Of a stretch of 64,000 nt of DNA, positions 56,643 to 64,000 are shown in pieces (positions within the stretch are counted from its first letter, which is position 1; every line of letters begins with the position of its first letter). Location of the stretch: the NCBI GenBank assembly GCA_963814905.1, contig CAWFEM010000011.1, positions 124,001 to 188,000 of the forward strand, in the 5' to 3' direction. The DNA comes from DASWJZ01 sp963814905 (GTDB lineage Bacteria; Pseudomonadota; Alphaproteobacteria; Rhizobiales; Afifellaceae). The position numbers were made by a program, and so were the translations under genes. Under the pieces are notes generated by a model, which was not told the origin of the DNA, did no database searches, and saw only the letters and a program-made list of their open reading frames with translations.

Positions 56643-57980
56643 TCAGGCGTGGTTACCGAGCGCGGCCAGGAAACGCACCGGGCGTCCGCTTCCCCGGCTA
56701 ACCAGCTCTCCCTCCCACATGACGCGGCGGCCGCGCAGGATCGTGCCGACCGGCCAGCCGGTGACCTTCATGCCGTCATACGGCGTCCAGCCGGCGCGCG
56801 AGGCGCCCCAAGAATTGTCGATCGTCACCGTGCGCTTCAGATCGACGACGGTGAGATCGGCGTCGTAGCCGACTGCGATCCGGCCCTTGCCGGCGATGCC
56901 GAAGAGCCGCGCAGGGCCGGCGCTCGTCATGTCCATGAAGCGCAAGAGCGACATGCGGCCTTCGGCGACGTGGTTAAGCATCACCGGGACGAGCGTCTGC
57001 ACGCCCGGCATGCCGGAGGGCGATTGCGGATAGGGCTTCGCCTTTTCCTCAAGCGTATGCGGCGCGTGGTCGGAGCCGAGGATGTCGGCGGTGCCGTCGG
57101 CGACGCCGGCCCATACGCCTTCGCGATGCTTCGCGTCGCGCACCGGCGGGTTCATCTGCAGAAGCGTGCCGAGGCGCGCGTAGTCGTCGGCGGAGAGCGT
57201 CAGATGATGCGGCGTCACTTCCACCGAGGCGATGTCCTTGTGCGCTGCGAGGAAGCGCATCTCGTCGAAGGTGGAGATATGCAGCACGTGGATCGGTGCG
57301 CCGGTCTCGCGCGCGATCGCGACGAGCCGACGCGTTGAGGAGAGCGCGGTCTCCACGTCGCGCCACACCGGATGGCTCGACGGGTCGCCTTCGCGCCGCT
57401 CGCCGAGGCGATCCTTCAGCCGATATTCGTCCTCGGAGTGGAAAGCCGCGCGGCGTCGCGTCTTCTTCAGGATGGCGCGTACGCCCGCATCGTCCGGGAC
57501 CAGAAGGTCGCCCGTCGAGGAGCCCATGAAGACCTTGATGCCGGCAGCGCCCGGCAGGCGTTCCAGTGCCGGAATATCGTCCGCGTTTTCCGCGGTTCCG
57601 CCGACCCAGAAAGCGTGGTCGCAATGCATGCGGCCTTTTGCCCGGGCGAGCTTGTCGGCAAGCGCCTCCGCCGTCGTCGTCAGCGGGCTGGTGTTGGGCA
57701 TCTCGAAGACGGCGGTCACGCCGCCCATCACCGCGGCGAGCGACCCGGTCTCCAGATCCTCCTTGTGCTCCGCGCCGGGCTCGCGGAAATGCACCTGGCT
57801 GTCGATGACGCCCGGGAAGATCGTCAGACCCGACGCATCCACGATCTCGCCGGCATCTGCCCCGCTAAGATCGCCGAGCGCCGCGATGCGGCCCTCCACG
57901 ACGCCGATATCGCGCGACCCGACGCCGTCATGGTTCACGACGGTTCCGCCGCGGAGGAGAAGGTCGAAGGTCTGCGTCAT
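56643..57980 (-). CDS. pyrC: Dihydroorotase
   Basis: Zinc amidohydrolase of pyrimidine synthesis (dihydroorotase, class I-like). 445 residues. Metal site: DSQVHFREPG at 60-69, where the first of the two usual histidines is Gln62, as in one branch of active enzymes; GIKVFMGSSTGDLL holds the lysine (149) that may be carboxylated; then HVLHIST, VTPHHLTL and GSDHAPHT. I start at ATG 57980; the longer frame upstream is a shadow of the ygfZ gene. A neighbour pair with pyrB is not present, so allantoinase or hydantoinase activity is a lesser possibility. Confidence 0.88.
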   Translation of the reverse strand: MTQTFDLLLRGGTVVNHDGVGSRDIGVVEGRIAALGDLSGADAGEIVDASGLTIFPGVIDSQVHFREPGAEHKEDLETGSLAAVMGGVTAVFEMPNTSPLTTTAEALADKLARAKGRMHCDHAFWVGGTAENADDIPALERLPGAAGIKVFMGSSTGDLLVPDDAGVRAILKKTRRRAAFHSEDEYRLKDRLGERREGDPSSHPVWRDVETALSSTRRLVAIARETGAPIHVLHISTFDEMRFLAAHKDIASVEVTPHHLTLSADDYARLGTLLQMNPPVRDAKHREGVWAGVADGTADILGSDHAPHTLEEKAKPYPQSPSGMPGVQTLVPVMLNHVAEGRMSLLRFMDMTSAGPARLFGIAGKGRIAVGYDADLTVVDLKRTVTIDNSWGASRAGWTPYDGMKVTGWPVGTILRGRRVMWEGELVSRGSGRPVRFLAALGNHA

Positions 57981-58135
57981 CCAAGCCCCTTTCACGTCCC
58001 TCTTGTGGGGGAGGGTAGGGGAGGGGTAACTCGGGCGGGCCGGAAAGCAAGGGCCGAGACAGATGGGCAGTGAAGACGACAACGCGACGCGTCCGGTCCG
58101 CGCCGGCCCCGACGACACCTTACGCCGCAAGACCG

Positions 58136-58993
58136 ATGCCCACTGCTCACCTCGATGACCGCGCCGCGGTCCGCATCGCCGGGCCGGACGCGAAGACGCT
58201 GCTCCACAACGTGCTGACGCTCGACATGGAGGCCGTCGATCGTCACGGCATTGGCTACGGCGCGCTACTGACGCCGCAGGGAAAGATCCTGTGGGACTTC
58301 GTGCTCCATAGGCTGCCGGAGGGCTATGCGGCCGATCTTCGCGCCGAGGAGGCGGAAGCGTTCCTGAAGCGACTCCGGCTCTACAAGCTCCGAGCCAAGG
58401 TGGAGATGGCATTGGCGCCCGAGCTTGCCGTCTACGCTCGCTGGTCGGACGAAGGGAGCGGGGCGCACCCCGCCGATCCGCGCCTTGCCGCGCTCGGCAG
58501 CCGCTGGCTCGCGCCGCAGAACTCGGTGGAAACCGATGCGACGGCCGCCGATTGGCACCGGCACCGGATCGCGCTCGCCATTCCCGAGGGCGGCGTGGAC
58601 TTCGTCTTCGGCGACGCCTTTCCCTTCGACGCCGGCATGGATTCGCTTGCTGGCGTCGATTTCCAGAAGGGCTGCTATATCGGCCAGGAGGTGGTGAGCC
58701 GCATGCGCCATCGCGGCACGGCGCGTCGCCGCATCGTGGCGATCGAATCGAAAGAGACGCTTCCCGATGCCGGCGCGGAGATCGTCGGCGGCGGGCGACC
58801 GCTCGGCCGCCTCGGCTCCTCCGCCGACGGACGGGGCATCGGTTTGGTACGGCTCGACCGGTTGCGCGCAGCCCTCGACGAGGGCGTCTCCGTTCGCGCC
58901 GGAGAGACGGACGTCGTGGCAACGCTCCCCGACTGGGCGACCTATGATTGGCCGGCCGCCGTGACCGGCGCGGCGACCGCGGGCGAGGACTGA
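58136..58993 (+). CDS. ygfZ: YgfZ/IbaG57-type folate-binding protein
   Basis: A 285-residue protein of the YgfZ/GcvT-like family, which uses folate to support assembly or repair of certain Fe-S enzymes. The diagnostic motif FQKGCYIGQEVVSRMRH is complete, with the key Cys. The start ATG 58136 fits relatives (MPTAHLDDRAAVRIAGPDAK). It is divergent from pyrC, and the HD-domain gene follows with five bases between them. Confidence 0.92.
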   Translation: MPTAHLDDRAAVRIAGPDAKTLLHNVLTLDMEAVDRHGIGYGALLTPQGKILWDFVLHRLPEGYAADLRAEEAEAFLKRLRLYKLRAKVEMALAPELAVYARWSDEGSGAHPADPRLAALGSRWLAPQNSVETDATAADWHRHRIALAIPEGGVDFVFGDAFPFDAGMDSLAGVDFQKGCYIGQEVVSRMRHRGTARRRIVAIESKETLPDAGAEIVGGGRPLGRLGSSADGRGIGLVRLDRLRAALDEGVSVRAGETDVVATLPDWATYDWPAAVTGAATAGED

Positions 58994-58998
58994 GCGCG

Positions 58999-59622
58999 AT
59001 GCCCGACCGCCCCGGCGCGCCGCCGCGTGCCTGGCAGCGGATGCTGTCGGGGCGGCGGCTCGACCTTCTCGATCCTTCGCCGCTCGACGTGGAGATCGAG
59101 GACATCGCGCACGGGCTCGCGCGCGTGGCGCGCTGGAACGGGCAGACCTACGGCGACCACGCCTTTTCCGTCGCCCAGCATTCGCTGCTGGTTGAGCGCG
59201 TGCACCGGCTGCAAAATCCGGTGGCGACGCCGGCGGAGCGGCTCGCCACGCTCCTCCACGATGCGCCGGAATACGTGATCGGCGACATGATCTCGCCCTT
59301 CAAGGCGGTGATCGACGCGGCCTATCGCGAGGTTGAGGAGCGGCTTCACCGCGCCGTGCGGCTGCGCTTCAGCCTTCCCGTCACGCTCGCGAACCCGGTC
59401 GTCGCGCGCATCAAGAAAGCCGACCAGACCGCCGCTTATTTCGAAGCGGTGACGCTTGCCGGTTTCGCCGACCGCGAGGCGGCGCGGTTCTTTGGCCGCC
59501 CCGGCGCGATCGGCTCGGAGAAAGTCGCGGCGATGCTGGAGCCGTGGTCCGCGAAGAAGGCCGAATCGCTCTATCTGAAAAGCTTCAAGGCGGCCGCGAA
59601 GGCCGCCACGACGGAGGTCTGA
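58999..59622 (+). CDS. HD domain hydrolase (YfbR-like)
   Basis: A 207-residue HD-fold phosphohydrolase. The metal site residues are seen as the first histidine in DHAFSVAQHSLLV, the HD pair in LLHDAPEYVIGDM, and the later aspartate in KKADQTAAYFEA. This matches the YfbR/5'-deoxynucleotidase-like group common in Rhizobiales. The start ATG 58999 lies just behind the ygfZ stop. The phosphatase gene begins one base after its stop, so translation is probably coupled. Confidence 0.86.
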   Translation: MPDRPGAPPRAWQRMLSGRRLDLLDPSPLDVEIEDIAHGLARVARWNGQTYGDHAFSVAQHSLLVERVHRLQNPVATPAERLATLLHDAPEYVIGDMISPFKAVIDAAYREVEERLHRAVRLRFSLPVTLANPVVARIKKADQTAAYFEAVTLAGFADREAARFFGRPGAIGSEKVAAMLEPWSAKKAESLYLKSFKAAAKAATTEV

Positions 59623-59623
59623 C

Positions 59624-60139
59624 ATGAGCGCGATCGTCGTCTGTCCGCTCTCGCGTCTCGCCGAGACGGTCGCCGAATACCGCGCCAGCCACATCGTCAC
59701 GCTGGTCAATGCCGGCACGGTCTTCTCGCGGCCGCCGGTCGTGCCTGCGGAAAATCACCTGCATGTCGCGATCCACGACATCTCCGAGCCGGCGGAAGGG
59801 ATGACCTGCCCGGCGCAGGTGCACGTGAACGAATATCTCGAATTCGTCGGACGCTGGGACCGCGCGTCGCCGATCGTCGTGCATTGCTTCGCCGGGATCA
59901 GCCGCTCAACCGCCGGCGCCTTCTCCGCGCTTTGCGCCGCGCGCCCCGACCTCGACGAGGAGCTGATCGCGCTCCGCCTGCGCGCACGTTCGCCGGAGGC
60001 GACGCCGAATGCGCGCTTCGTCGCCCTCGCCGACGAAATCCTCGGCCGCTCGGGCCGCATGGTCAGGGCGGTGGAGAAGATCGGGCGCGGCGCCGATGCC
60101 TTCGAAGGCACGGTGTTCGCGCTCCCCATCGATGAGTGA
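59624..60139 (+). CDS. Tyrosine/dual-specificity protein phosphatase-like
   Basis: A 171-residue Cys-dependent phosphatase. The P-loop is VHCFAGISRSTAGAF, matching HCx5R with catalytic Cys near residue 88 and the Ser/Thr after Arg. The general acid Asp lies in HDISEPAEGM. It belongs to the small bacterial tyrosine phosphatase family seen next to HD-domain genes in Rhizobiales. The substrate is unknown. It overlaps the NadQ-like gene by eight bases. Confidence 0.88.
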   Translation: MSAIVVCPLSRLAETVAEYRASHIVTLVNAGTVFSRPPVVPAENHLHVAIHDISEPAEGMTCPAQVHVNEYLEFVGRWDRASPIVVHCFAGISRSTAGAFSALCAARPDLDEELIALRLRARSPEATPNARFVALADEILGRSGRMVRAVEKIGRGADAFEGTVFALPIDE

Positions 60140-61142
60140 GCCGGCGCGCAAATCCGGAACCTCCGCCGGCGTCGCCGGGATCGAGGTTGGTCTCAACGCC
60201 GCCATCGTCGCGGTGGAGAAGACCACGCCGCTCATCCTGGTCGTGGAGACACGCGGCGAGCCCGGCGACAGCCTTCCCTTCGGTCCCTTCGATCCGGTCG
60301 GGCATCGCACCTTGGAGATCGGCCTGCGTGGATGGGTGGAGGCGCAGACCCACCTGAAGCTCGGCTATGTCGAGCAGCTCTACACCTTCGGCGACCGCGG
60401 CCGGCACGCCGAACCCTCGGCACGCGATCCGCGCGTCATGTCGGTGGGCTATCTCGCGCTGACCCGCCGCTCGCCGGAATCCGACGACGTGCTGGCGCGC
60501 TCCGGCGCCGCCTGGAAGCCTTGGTACGGCTTTTTCCCCTGGGAGGACTGGCGCGGCGGCAGGCCGGCGCCGCTCGACGCGGAGATCATGCCGCTCCTCT
60601 CCGACTGGGCGGCGCAGAAGCCGGACAAGGATGCGCCGGCGCGCGCCATCGCGCGGCGTGACCGGGTGCGGCTTGCCTTCGGCGTCAGCGGTCTGCCGTG
60701 GGACGAGGAGCGCGTGCTTGACCGCTTCGAGCTCCTCTACGAGGCGGGGCTTGTGGAGGAGGCGCGGCGCGACGGACGTCCGGCCGCGCTTGAGCGGACG
60801 CGTCCGCCGACGCTCGGCCAGCCGATGCGGCACGACCATCGCCGCATCCTCGCGACGGCGATTTCGCGGTTGCGCGGCAAGCTGAAATATCGTCCGGTCG
60901 TGTTCGAGCTGATGCCTGAGTTTTTCACGCTGACCGAGCTGCAACGCACCGTAGAAGCCATTTCCGGACAGCACCTGCATAAGCAGAACTTCCGCCGCCT
61001 GGTGGAGAACGGCCAGCTCGTGGAGCCGACCGGCGGCACCTCGACGACGACCGGCGGGCGCCCGGCGGCGCTCTTTCGTTTCCGCCGCGAAGTCTTACAG
61101 GAACGCCCGGCACCGGGTTTCCGTCTAGGAGGTCGCGCGTGA
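60132..61142 (+). CDS. nadQ: NadQ/NrtR-like Nudix-derived transcriptional regulator
   Basis: A 336-residue protein with a Nudix-fold first part and a winged-helix second part. In the Nudix region (about 15-110) the box is degenerate: FDPVGHRTLEIGLRGWVEAQ lacks the REx2EE metal glutamates, so hydrolysis is unlikely. The winged helix at about 264-325 has FFTLTELQRTVEAISGQ and KQNFRRLVENGQLV, then GRPAALFRF, the pattern of NrtR-family repressors. I recall this COG4111-like family as NadQ, a regulator of NAD synthesis genes in alphaproteobacteria. The nadABC operator at 46162-46182 is its likely target. The overlap with the phosphatase (8 bases) and the next gene (4 bases) points to one operon. 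Confidence 0.75.
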   Translation: MSEPARKSGTSAGVAGIEVGLNAAIVAVEKTTPLILVVETRGEPGDSLPFGPFDPVGHRTLEIGLRGWVEAQTHLKLGYVEQLYTFGDRGRHAEPSARDPRVMSVGYLALTRRSPESDDVLARSGAAWKPWYGFFPWEDWRGGRPAPLDAEIMPLLSDWAAQKPDKDAPARAIARRDRVRLAFGVSGLPWDEERVLDRFELLYEAGLVEEARRDGRPAALERTRPPTLGQPMRHDHRRILATAISRLRGKLKYRPVVFELMPEFFTLTELQRTVEAISGQHLHKQNFRRLVENGQLVEPTGGTSTTTGGRPAALFRFRREVLQERPAPGFRLGGRA

Positions 61143-61717
61143 AAGTACCGCTCGTCTTCATCCGCCACGGCGAGACCGACTGGAACCGCGAGTTCCGCTT
61201 CCAGGGCCAGCGCGACATTCCGCTCAACGATCACGGCAGGCGACAGGCGGCGCGGAACGGCCGCGCGGTCGCCGGTATCCTCGCGGAAGGCGACTGGCAC
61301 CTTGTCGCTTCGCCGCTCGAGCGCACGACGGAGACGATGCGGATCGTGCTCGACGCGGCGGGCCAGGCGGGCCGGCGCTTCGCGACGACGCCGAGGCTGA
61401 TGGAGGCGAATTACGGCGACTGGGAGGGGCTCACCCTCGGCGATATCACCCGGCGGTATCCGAAACAGGTGCGGGCGCGAATCGCCGACAAATGGGGCTA
61501 CGCCCCGCCGAACGGCGAGAGCTACAAAGCGGTCTCAGAACGCGTCGGGGTCTGGCTGAAGTCGCTCGATGCGCCGACCTTTCTCGTCGCGCATGGCGGC
61601 GTCCTGCGCGCGCTCTTCTATCTGCTGGCCGGGCTCCCGGCGCATGACGCGCCGTATCTCGCCGTGCCGCAGGACCGCGTCATCCTCTTCACCGAGAGCT
61701 CCATCCTGACGATCTGA
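61139..61717 (+). CDS. Histidine phosphatase family protein
   Basis: A 192-residue phosphoglycerate-mutase-like phosphatase. The catalytic motif is FIRHGETDWN with His10, and the second half has ASPLERTTETM and the late histidine in LVAHGGVLRAL. It resembles alpha-ribazole and phosphoserine phosphatases, but the substrate is undetermined. Start is GTG 61139, overlapping the stop of the NadQ-like gene (GTGA), with AGGAGGT eight bases upstream. Confidence 0.9.
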   Translation: MKVPLVFIRHGETDWNREFRFQGQRDIPLNDHGRRQAARNGRAVAGILAEGDWHLVASPLERTTETMRIVLDAAGQAGRRFATTPRLMEANYGDWEGLTLGDITRRYPKQVRARIADKWGYAPPNGESYKAVSERVGVWLKSLDAPTFLVAHGGVLRALFYLLAGLPAHDAPYLAVPQDRVILFTESSILTI

Positions 61718-61765
61718 GTTTGACGCTCTGCCGCCGGCCGCATACAGCTTCCGGCGAGAAACGCC

Positions 61766-62860
61766 ATGTCGCACAACACGTTCGGTCATCTCTTCCGCGT
61801 CACCACCTGGGGCGAAAGCCATGGGAGCGCGATCGGCTGCGTGGTCGACGGCTGTCCCCCGAGGATCCCGATCTCCGAGGCGGAGATCCAGGCCTATCTC
61901 GACAAGCGGCGGCCGGGACAGTCGCGCTTCACCACGCAGCGGCGCGAGCCCGACCAGGTGAAGATCCTCTCCGGCGTCTTCGAGGACGAGACGACAGACG
62001 GCCTCGTCACCACCGGGGCTCCGATCTCGCTCATGATCGAGAACGTCGACCAGCGCTCCAAGGACTATTCGGAGATCCGCGAGAGCTACCGGCCCGGCCA
62101 CGCCGACTACACCTACGACGTCAAATACGGCATCCGAGACTATCGCGGCGGCGGACGCTCGTCGGCGCGCGAGACGGCGATGCGCGTCGCGGCCGGCGCG
62201 ATCGCGCGCAAGGTCGTGCCCGGCATGAGCGTGCGTGGCGCGCTGGTCAGGGTCGGCGAGATCGCGATCGAGCGTTCGCGCTGGGACTGGAACGCGGTCG
62301 ACAACAATCCCTTCTTCTCGCCCGACGCGGAGACCGCGACGAAGTGGGAGGCCTATCTCGACGACATCCGCAAAGCCGGCTCTTCCGTCGGCGCGGTGGT
62401 GGAGGTGGTGGCCGAGGGCGTGCCGGCAGGTCTCGGCGCCCCGGTCTACGGCAAGCTCGACCAGGACATCGCCTCCGCGATGATGTCGATCAACGCGGTG
62501 AAGGGCGTGGAGATCGGCAACGGCTTTGAAGCTGCGCGCATCCGCGGCGAGGAGAATGCCGACGAGATGCGCATCGGCAATGACGGCAAGCCGGTCTTCC
62601 TGTCGAACAATGCCGGCGGCGTGCTCGGCGGCATCTCAAGCGGCCAGCCGGTCGTCTGCCGCTTCGCCGTGAAGCCGACCTCCTCGATCCTCACCCCGGT
62701 CAAGGGGATCACGCGGTCGGGCGAGGACATCGACCTCGTCACCAAGGGCCGCCACGACCCCTGCGTCGGCATCCGCGCGGTGCCGGTCGGCGAGGCGATG
62801 CTCGCGATCGTTCTGGCCGACCACTATCTGCGCCACCGCGGTCAGATGGGCGCCTCGTGA
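61766..62860 (+). CDS. aroC: Chorismate synthase
   Basis: Last enzyme of the shikimate pathway: converts EPSP to chorismate with reduced FMN. The three signatures are complete: TWGESHGSAIGCVVDGCPP near the N-terminus, GGGRSSARETAMRVAAGAIA in the middle, and RHDPCVGIRAVPVGEAM at the end. 364 residues. The 48-base gap after the phosphatase has no obvious terminator. It converges with the aldo/keto reductase. Confidence 0.97.
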   Translation: MSHNTFGHLFRVTTWGESHGSAIGCVVDGCPPRIPISEAEIQAYLDKRRPGQSRFTTQRREPDQVKILSGVFEDETTDGLVTTGAPISLMIENVDQRSKDYSEIRESYRPGHADYTYDVKYGIRDYRGGGRSSARETAMRVAAGAIARKVVPGMSVRGALVRVGEIAIERSRWDWNAVDNNPFFSPDAETATKWEAYLDDIRKAGSSVGAVVEVVAEGVPAGLGAPVYGKLDQDIASAMMSINAVKGVEIGNGFEAARIRGEENADEMRIGNDGKPVFLSNNAGGVLGGISSGQPVVCRFAVKPTSSILTPVKGITRSGEDIDLVTKGRHDPCVGIRAVPVGEAMLAIVLADHYLRHRGQMGAS

Positions 62861-62885
62861 AGTAGGGTTCGGCGTCGCGCGGTGA

Positions 62886-63888
62886 CTACGCTTGTGCGCC
62901 GCGCTCGCTGTCGAGCATCGCCATCTGCGCCGGGGCGTAACGTTCGCCCGCCGCGGCACCGGGTGGCACAGCCCTCTCGATCGCGGCGAGGTCGACATCG
63001 GTCAGTTTGACGTCGAGCGCGCCGAGCGATTCCTCCAGCCGCTCACGTCGCCGAGCCCCTACCAGCGGCACAATGTCCTCGCCGCGCGCCAGCACCCAGG
63101 CGATGGCGATCTGCGCCGGCGAGACGCCGCGCGCCTCCGCCACGCCCCGCAGCGTCTCGACGAGGGCGAGGTTCTTTTCAAGATTCTCGCCCTGGAAGCG
63201 CGGGTTGTGGGCGCGGAAATCGCTTCTGTCGCGCGCCGCCTTCGACCAGTGGCCGCTGATCAGGCCGCGCGAAAGCACGCCATAGGCGGTGATCCCGATG
63301 CCGAGCGCGCGACAGGTCGGGAGGATCGCGTCCTCGATGCCGCGCGAGATCAGCGAATATTCGATCTGCAGATCGACGACCGGGTGCACGGCGTGGGCGC
63401 GGCGGATCGTCTCGACACCGACCTCCGACAGGCCGACATGGCGGACATGACCGGCTTCGATCAGATCGGCGATGGCGCCGACGGTCTCCTCGATCGGCAC
63501 TTTCGGGTCGAGCCGCGCCGGCCGGTAGATGTCGATGTGATCGACGCCCAGGCGCTTCAGGCTGTAGGAGAGGAAGTTCTTCACCGCGGCGGGCCGCGCG
63601 TCGTAGCCGAGCCAGGCTGAGTCCGGATCGCGCAAGCGCGCCGAACTTGACGCTGATCAGGGCTTCGTCGCGGCGGCCCTTGAGCGCCTCGCCGATCAGC
63701 ATCTCGTTGTGGCCCATGCCGTAGAAATCGCCGGTGTCGAGGAGGTTGATGCCCGCGTCGAGCGCGGCGTGGATCGTCGCGAGGCTCTCGGCGCGGTCGG
63801 CCGGACCGTACATGCCCGACATTCCCATGCAGCCCAATCCGAGCGCGGAGACCTTCGGGCCGTTGCGGCCAAGTGAGCGTGTGATCAT
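62886..63888 (-). pseudogene. Aldo/keto reductase, interrupted by a frameshift
   Basis: An aldo/keto reductase of the AKR13-like branch. The N-terminal part from ATG 63888 reads RSLGRNGPKVSALGLGCMGM, the catalytic Asp and Tyr in LLDTGDFYGMGHNE, and Lys in ALISVKFGAL. One extra base near 63633 shifts the frame, and the continuation RDPDSAWLGYDARPAAV, KRLGVDHIDIYRPARLDP and the rest runs intact to 62886. Removing the base restores a protein of about 333 residues. Both halves keep normal codon use, so this is recent or a base-call error. Confidence 0.88.
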
Positions 63889-64000
63889 TGGTCCGCCCTT
63901 CCGCGTTTTGACCGGGAGAGAGATAGAGGCGATCGTCCGTGCGGCAAGGCATATGTTCACAGACCGGCACTTTCGCTTCGACCGCGGCGAGGTGGCGGAT

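Noticed and set aside
1..64000. tRNA, rRNA, CRISPR, IS or phage genes
   Set aside because: I looked for cloverleaf-like segments, regularly spaced repeats, transposase or integrase motifs and found none; the repeats present are single inverted-repeat elements.

Overview
The window is 64 kb of a GC-rich alphaproteobacterial chromosome, most likely from the Hyphomicrobiales (Rhizobiales). The evidence is a CcrM-type GANTC methyltransferase, an F0 cluster split from F1 (atpI-B-E-b'-b), a class II homoserine kinase, a DMT exporter beside a glycine cleavage operon, a GAAC-N7-GAAC LexA box, and several dispersed inverted repeats of the kind common in that order. I see no phage, plasmid, IS element, CRISPR array, tRNA or rRNA. 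Most of the window is core metabolism and housekeeping in short operons.

Layout. 0-5 kb (+): end of Cox11, coxC, DUF983, SURF1, then ispH, thrB and rnhA. 4.8-6.2 kb (-): a peroxiredoxin and a DsbD N-terminal-like protein. 6.3-10 kb: YqgE and a 7TM-PAS-GGDEF-EAL protein with a degenerate GGDEF motif. 10-13.3 kb (-): thrC, an M16 peptidase and a GNAT enzyme, tightly coupled. 13.4-15.6 kb: HAD phosphatase, 2H phosphoesterase and DMT transporter. 15.7-21.3 kb (-): a glycine cleavage operon headed by a tandem glycine riboswitch, with an OsmC gene and a GNAT gene inside it. 21.4-26.7 kb: lipoprotein, ccrM, HAD hydrolase, a frameshifted mutY, a DUF721 (DciA-like) gene and a DsbA-like protein. 26.8-33 kb (+): smc and the F0 ATP synthase genes behind a good sigma-70 promoter. 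33-38 kb: rnhB, a radical SAM gene behind a LexA box, and a heavily interrupted glyS. 38-46 kb (-): SleB hydrolase, ppdK and nadC-nadB-nadA, with a perfect palindrome overlapping the nadA -10 box. 46-53 kb: MFS transporter, acrylyl-CoA reductase-like MDR, a membrane adenylate cyclase with an unusual outer domain, fabI, a FAD oxidoreductase, an SRAP protein and a NUDIX hydrolase. 53-58 kb: three small uncharacterised genes, a flippase and a dihydroorotase. 58-64 kb (+): ygfZ, HD hydrolase, tyrosine phosphatase, a NadQ/NrtR-like regulator, histidine phosphatase and aroC, then a frameshifted aldo/keto reductase (-). The last 112 bases carry no gene I can support.

Connections. The NadQ-like regulator at 60.1-61.1 kb is a good candidate to bind the nadA operator at 46.16 kb. 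The riboswitch would place OsmC and GNAT proteins under glycine control. Every convergent gene junction longer than 50 bases holds an inverted-repeat element, which suggests these repeats act as bidirectional terminators. Three genes (mutY, glyS, aldo/keto reductase) are broken by single-base indels, and SURF1 lacks a standard start codon. Because glyS is normally essential, base-calling or assembly errors must be excluded before any of these is called a real pseudogene.
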